NCBI GenBank assembly: GCA_964359095.1
Contig: CAYHRJ010000046.1
Location: 1-7,519 of the forward strand
Length of the DNA: 7,519 bases
Source of the DNA: JACRJW01 sp964359095
Lineage (GTDB): Bacteria; Patescibacteriota; Patescibacteriia; UBA9934; GWF2-40-263
Direction: 5' to 3'
The notes under the pieces are model-generated. The model was not told the DNA's origin. It made no database searches and saw only the letters and a program-made list of their open reading frames with translations. Made by a program: the position numbers and the translations under genes. How positions within the stretch are numbered: the stretch's first letter is position 1; each line of letters begins with the position of its first letter. Below, piece after piece: positions 5,946 through 7,519 of this stretch.

Positions 5946-7519
5946 ATGAACTTTGGTTTCTTCATGAGGTTTTGCAGACGCATTCACGCACGCAGATTTT
6001 TCATCGTCACTTACGTGGCGTTTTTGGCGCTGTTGTTGCCGATGTCTGTCCTGGCGATCGGTTTGTCTCCGCCGGAGGTGGCGATCGAGTATCTTCCCGT
6101 TGGCACGTCCTACACGGTGAGCGCCACGATCTCCCGCGCTCCGGAAGAGCTGTCCGGGGATCTTTTAATCACCGTACAACCGCGCAAGAGTGCCGCCAGT
6201 TTTTTTCATGGTGAATCCAACTTTACCATTCCAGACGGGACGCGCGAAATGACGTACCTGTATAACATCATTCCCGAGTACGCGACGCAGGCCGCCCAAG
6301 AGCTGTATGTCACGTTTTTGCTCCAACCGGCCGCAACCATTGGTGGCGGCGTGTCGGTGATCACTGGAGCGACGCAGGTCGTGCGGTTTTCAACGGACGT
6401 CGGTTCTGTTCCGGGAGCGCCCACGCAGGTCAGCGCCCAGGGTGCGAACGCTCAGACGGAAATTTCTTTTTCCGCCCCGCAAAGCAATGGTGGGCGGACT
6501 GTTACCTCATACACGGTTACTTGTACGCCTTCCGCAGGCGGCGCGTCGATGTCCGCGTCCGCCGCCTCTAGCCCTGTGACGGTAACAGGCCTGACAAACG
6601 GGACGGCGTATTCCTGTTCCGTCACGGCGACGAATGCGATCGGAACTGGATTGGCTTCCGACTCGGTGACGGTCACACCCGCCGCCACAAGCGTAGGAGG
6701 AGGTGTGTCCCGACGATCGAGCGAGGTTGACACGGAAGAAGAGGACGACACGCAGGAAGCGCCTGCGGATACCACCCCGTCGGATGACGCGCAGCAAGAC
6801 ACGGATGATTCCTCGACAACGCAGACAGCGCCTCAAACAGATCAAGAAGAACACGTTGACGCATCCGAAGAATCATTGCTTGATTGGTTGCTCGATTTAG
6901 TTACACCTTCGCAAGAAGGAGACACAACAACAGTGACTGAACGGGAGAGTTTGTCCTTCGACCAGGGCGAGTCTGGCCAGGACACGTTTGCGGATACCGA
7001 CTCGTCTGATTCGTCAGAGTGTTTGGCAGCTCTCATGCTGGAAGTCCAGTCATCCACACACCCGTCGACCGAGCAGTATTATCGTGGAGAATTCATTTCT
7101 TTTTCTTGGGGACAACCAGGACCAGGTGACGCCACCGTCTATCGGTTTGTTCTCAATCAACAGGAACAGACAACGGCCTCGGATCTCGTTTTTGAGACTC
7201 AAACCCCTTCCATTACCTATGAGATGCTTTCAGATGGGGTATACTATTTCCACATTGCGGACACCTCCAGTGATGATTGCGAGATTGTCACTCGAAGATT
7301 CATGGTTGATAACACGCCGCCCACCATCGCTCTGGACGTGATTAATTACCCCCCTTGGTTTTTCCTATTCTCATCCAGTCGTTCCATACGTTTGGATGTG
7401 AACGATGCATTGGCTGGTGTATCGCAAGTGAAGGCAAACCTCAGCGACAGGGTACTGGAAGTTCGCAATTCCCAAGTCTCTTTGCGCGGACTGGATTTTG
7501 GAGATCATGTGTTGACCGT
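5946..7519 (+). CDS. Secreted modular surface protein with FN3 and Ig-like domains, 3' end beyond the window
   Basis: From ATG 5946 the frame is open to the last base (524 full codons, no stop), so the protein is longer than shown. Residues 1-37 form a signal peptide: a basic start (RRIHARR), a hydrophobic core (FFIVTYVAFLALLLP) and a likely cleavage after SVLA. Residues 38-152 look like a beta-sandwich domain beginning IGLSPPEVAIEYLPVGTSY. Residues 154-246 are a typical bacterial fibronectin type III domain (PGAPTQVSA, SNGGRTVTSYTVTC, VTGLTNGTAYSCSVTATN), with Cys193 and Cys224 possibly paired. Residues 250-357 are a low-complexity linker rich in D, E, S and T. Residues 358-457 form an Ig/FN3-like module (SSTHPSTEQYYRGEFISFSW ... 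DGVYYFHI ... VDNTPPTI), followed by the start of another. The protein is probably exported and cell-surface bound or adhesive. ATG 5964 is an alternative start. Confidence 0.85.
   Translation, partial: MNFGFFMRFCRRIHARRFFIVTYVAFLALLLPMSVLAIGLSPPEVAIEYLPVGTSYTVSATISRAPEELSGDLLITVQPRKSAASFFHGESNFTIPDGTREMTYLYNIIPEYATQAAQELYVTFLLQPAATIGGGVSVITGATQVVRFSTDVGSVPGAPTQVSAQGANAQTEISFSAPQSNGGRTVTSYTVTCTPSAGGASMSASAASSPVTVTGLTNGTAYSCSVTATNAIGTGLASDSVTVTPAATSVGGGVSRRSSEVDTEEEDDTQEAPADTTPSDDAQQDTDDSSTTQTAPQTDQEEHVDASEESLLDWLLDLVTPSQEGDTTTVTERESLSFDQGESGQDTFADTDSSDSSECLAALMLEVQSSTHPSTEQYYRGEFISFSWGQPGPGDATVYRFVLNQQEQTTASDLVFETQTPSITYEMLSDGVYYFHIADTSSDDCEIVTRRFMVDNTPPTIALDVINYPPWFFLFSSSRSIRLDVNDALAGVSQVKANLSDRVLEVRNSQVSLRGLDFGDHVLT

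Noticed and set aside
5972..6214. Open frame of 80 codons on the plus strand at the start of the secreted protein gene
   Set aside because: It lies wholly inside the frame starting at 5946, which has a signal peptide and recognisable domains; its own translation shows no family features.

Overview
The window looks like chromosomal DNA of a bacterium with mid-range GC, most plausibly a member of the Candidate Phyla Radiation (Patescibacteria). The taxon is an inference. It rests on a multi-TM sensor kinase, free-standing receiver proteins, an O-antigen-ligase-like protein with a TPR tail, a large modular secreted Ig/FN3 protein, and gene starts that mostly lack Shine-Dalgarno sequences. All genes read through with the standard code.

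Layout, left to right. The window opens inside a tRNA-Pro(UGG) gene on the minus strand, with its own promoter. Divergent from it, behind a perfect 10-10-10 inverted repeat, lie two single-domain response regulators (171-527 and 549-920). A 91-nt imperfect hairpin of the interspersed 'GTCATCCCGA' repeat type (931-1021) follows. Next is an NAD(P)-dependent reductase collinear with cyanobacterial long-chain acyl-ACP reductase (1073-2164). Its 3' end, including the stop codon, is tandemly duplicated, and the second copy forms a neat intrinsic terminator (2183-2211). Right after it an extended -10 element starts a membrane histidine kinase (2228-3889). The kinase overlaps tail-to-tail by 13 bp with a minus-strand Wzy/WaaL-type polymerase or ligase carrying a TPR tail (5907-3877). 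Only 38 bp away, divergently, begins a long secreted protein with a signal peptide, an FN3 domain, an acidic linker and Ig-like domains (5946 to beyond the window end). This last frame has no stop inside the window, so it is easily missed by closed-ORF finders.

Functional reading. The kinase and the two receiver-only proteins could form a phosphorelay with no DNA-binding output visible here (inference). The glycan polymerase/ligase and the divergent surface protein form a plausible cell-envelope pair, enzyme and acceptor or co-regulated product (inference). The acyl-ACP-reductase-like gene is the metabolic outlier. It sits between a mobile-type hairpin repeat and a tandem duplication, and may be an acquired insert. 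I see no CRISPR array, transposase or toxin-antitoxin pair.
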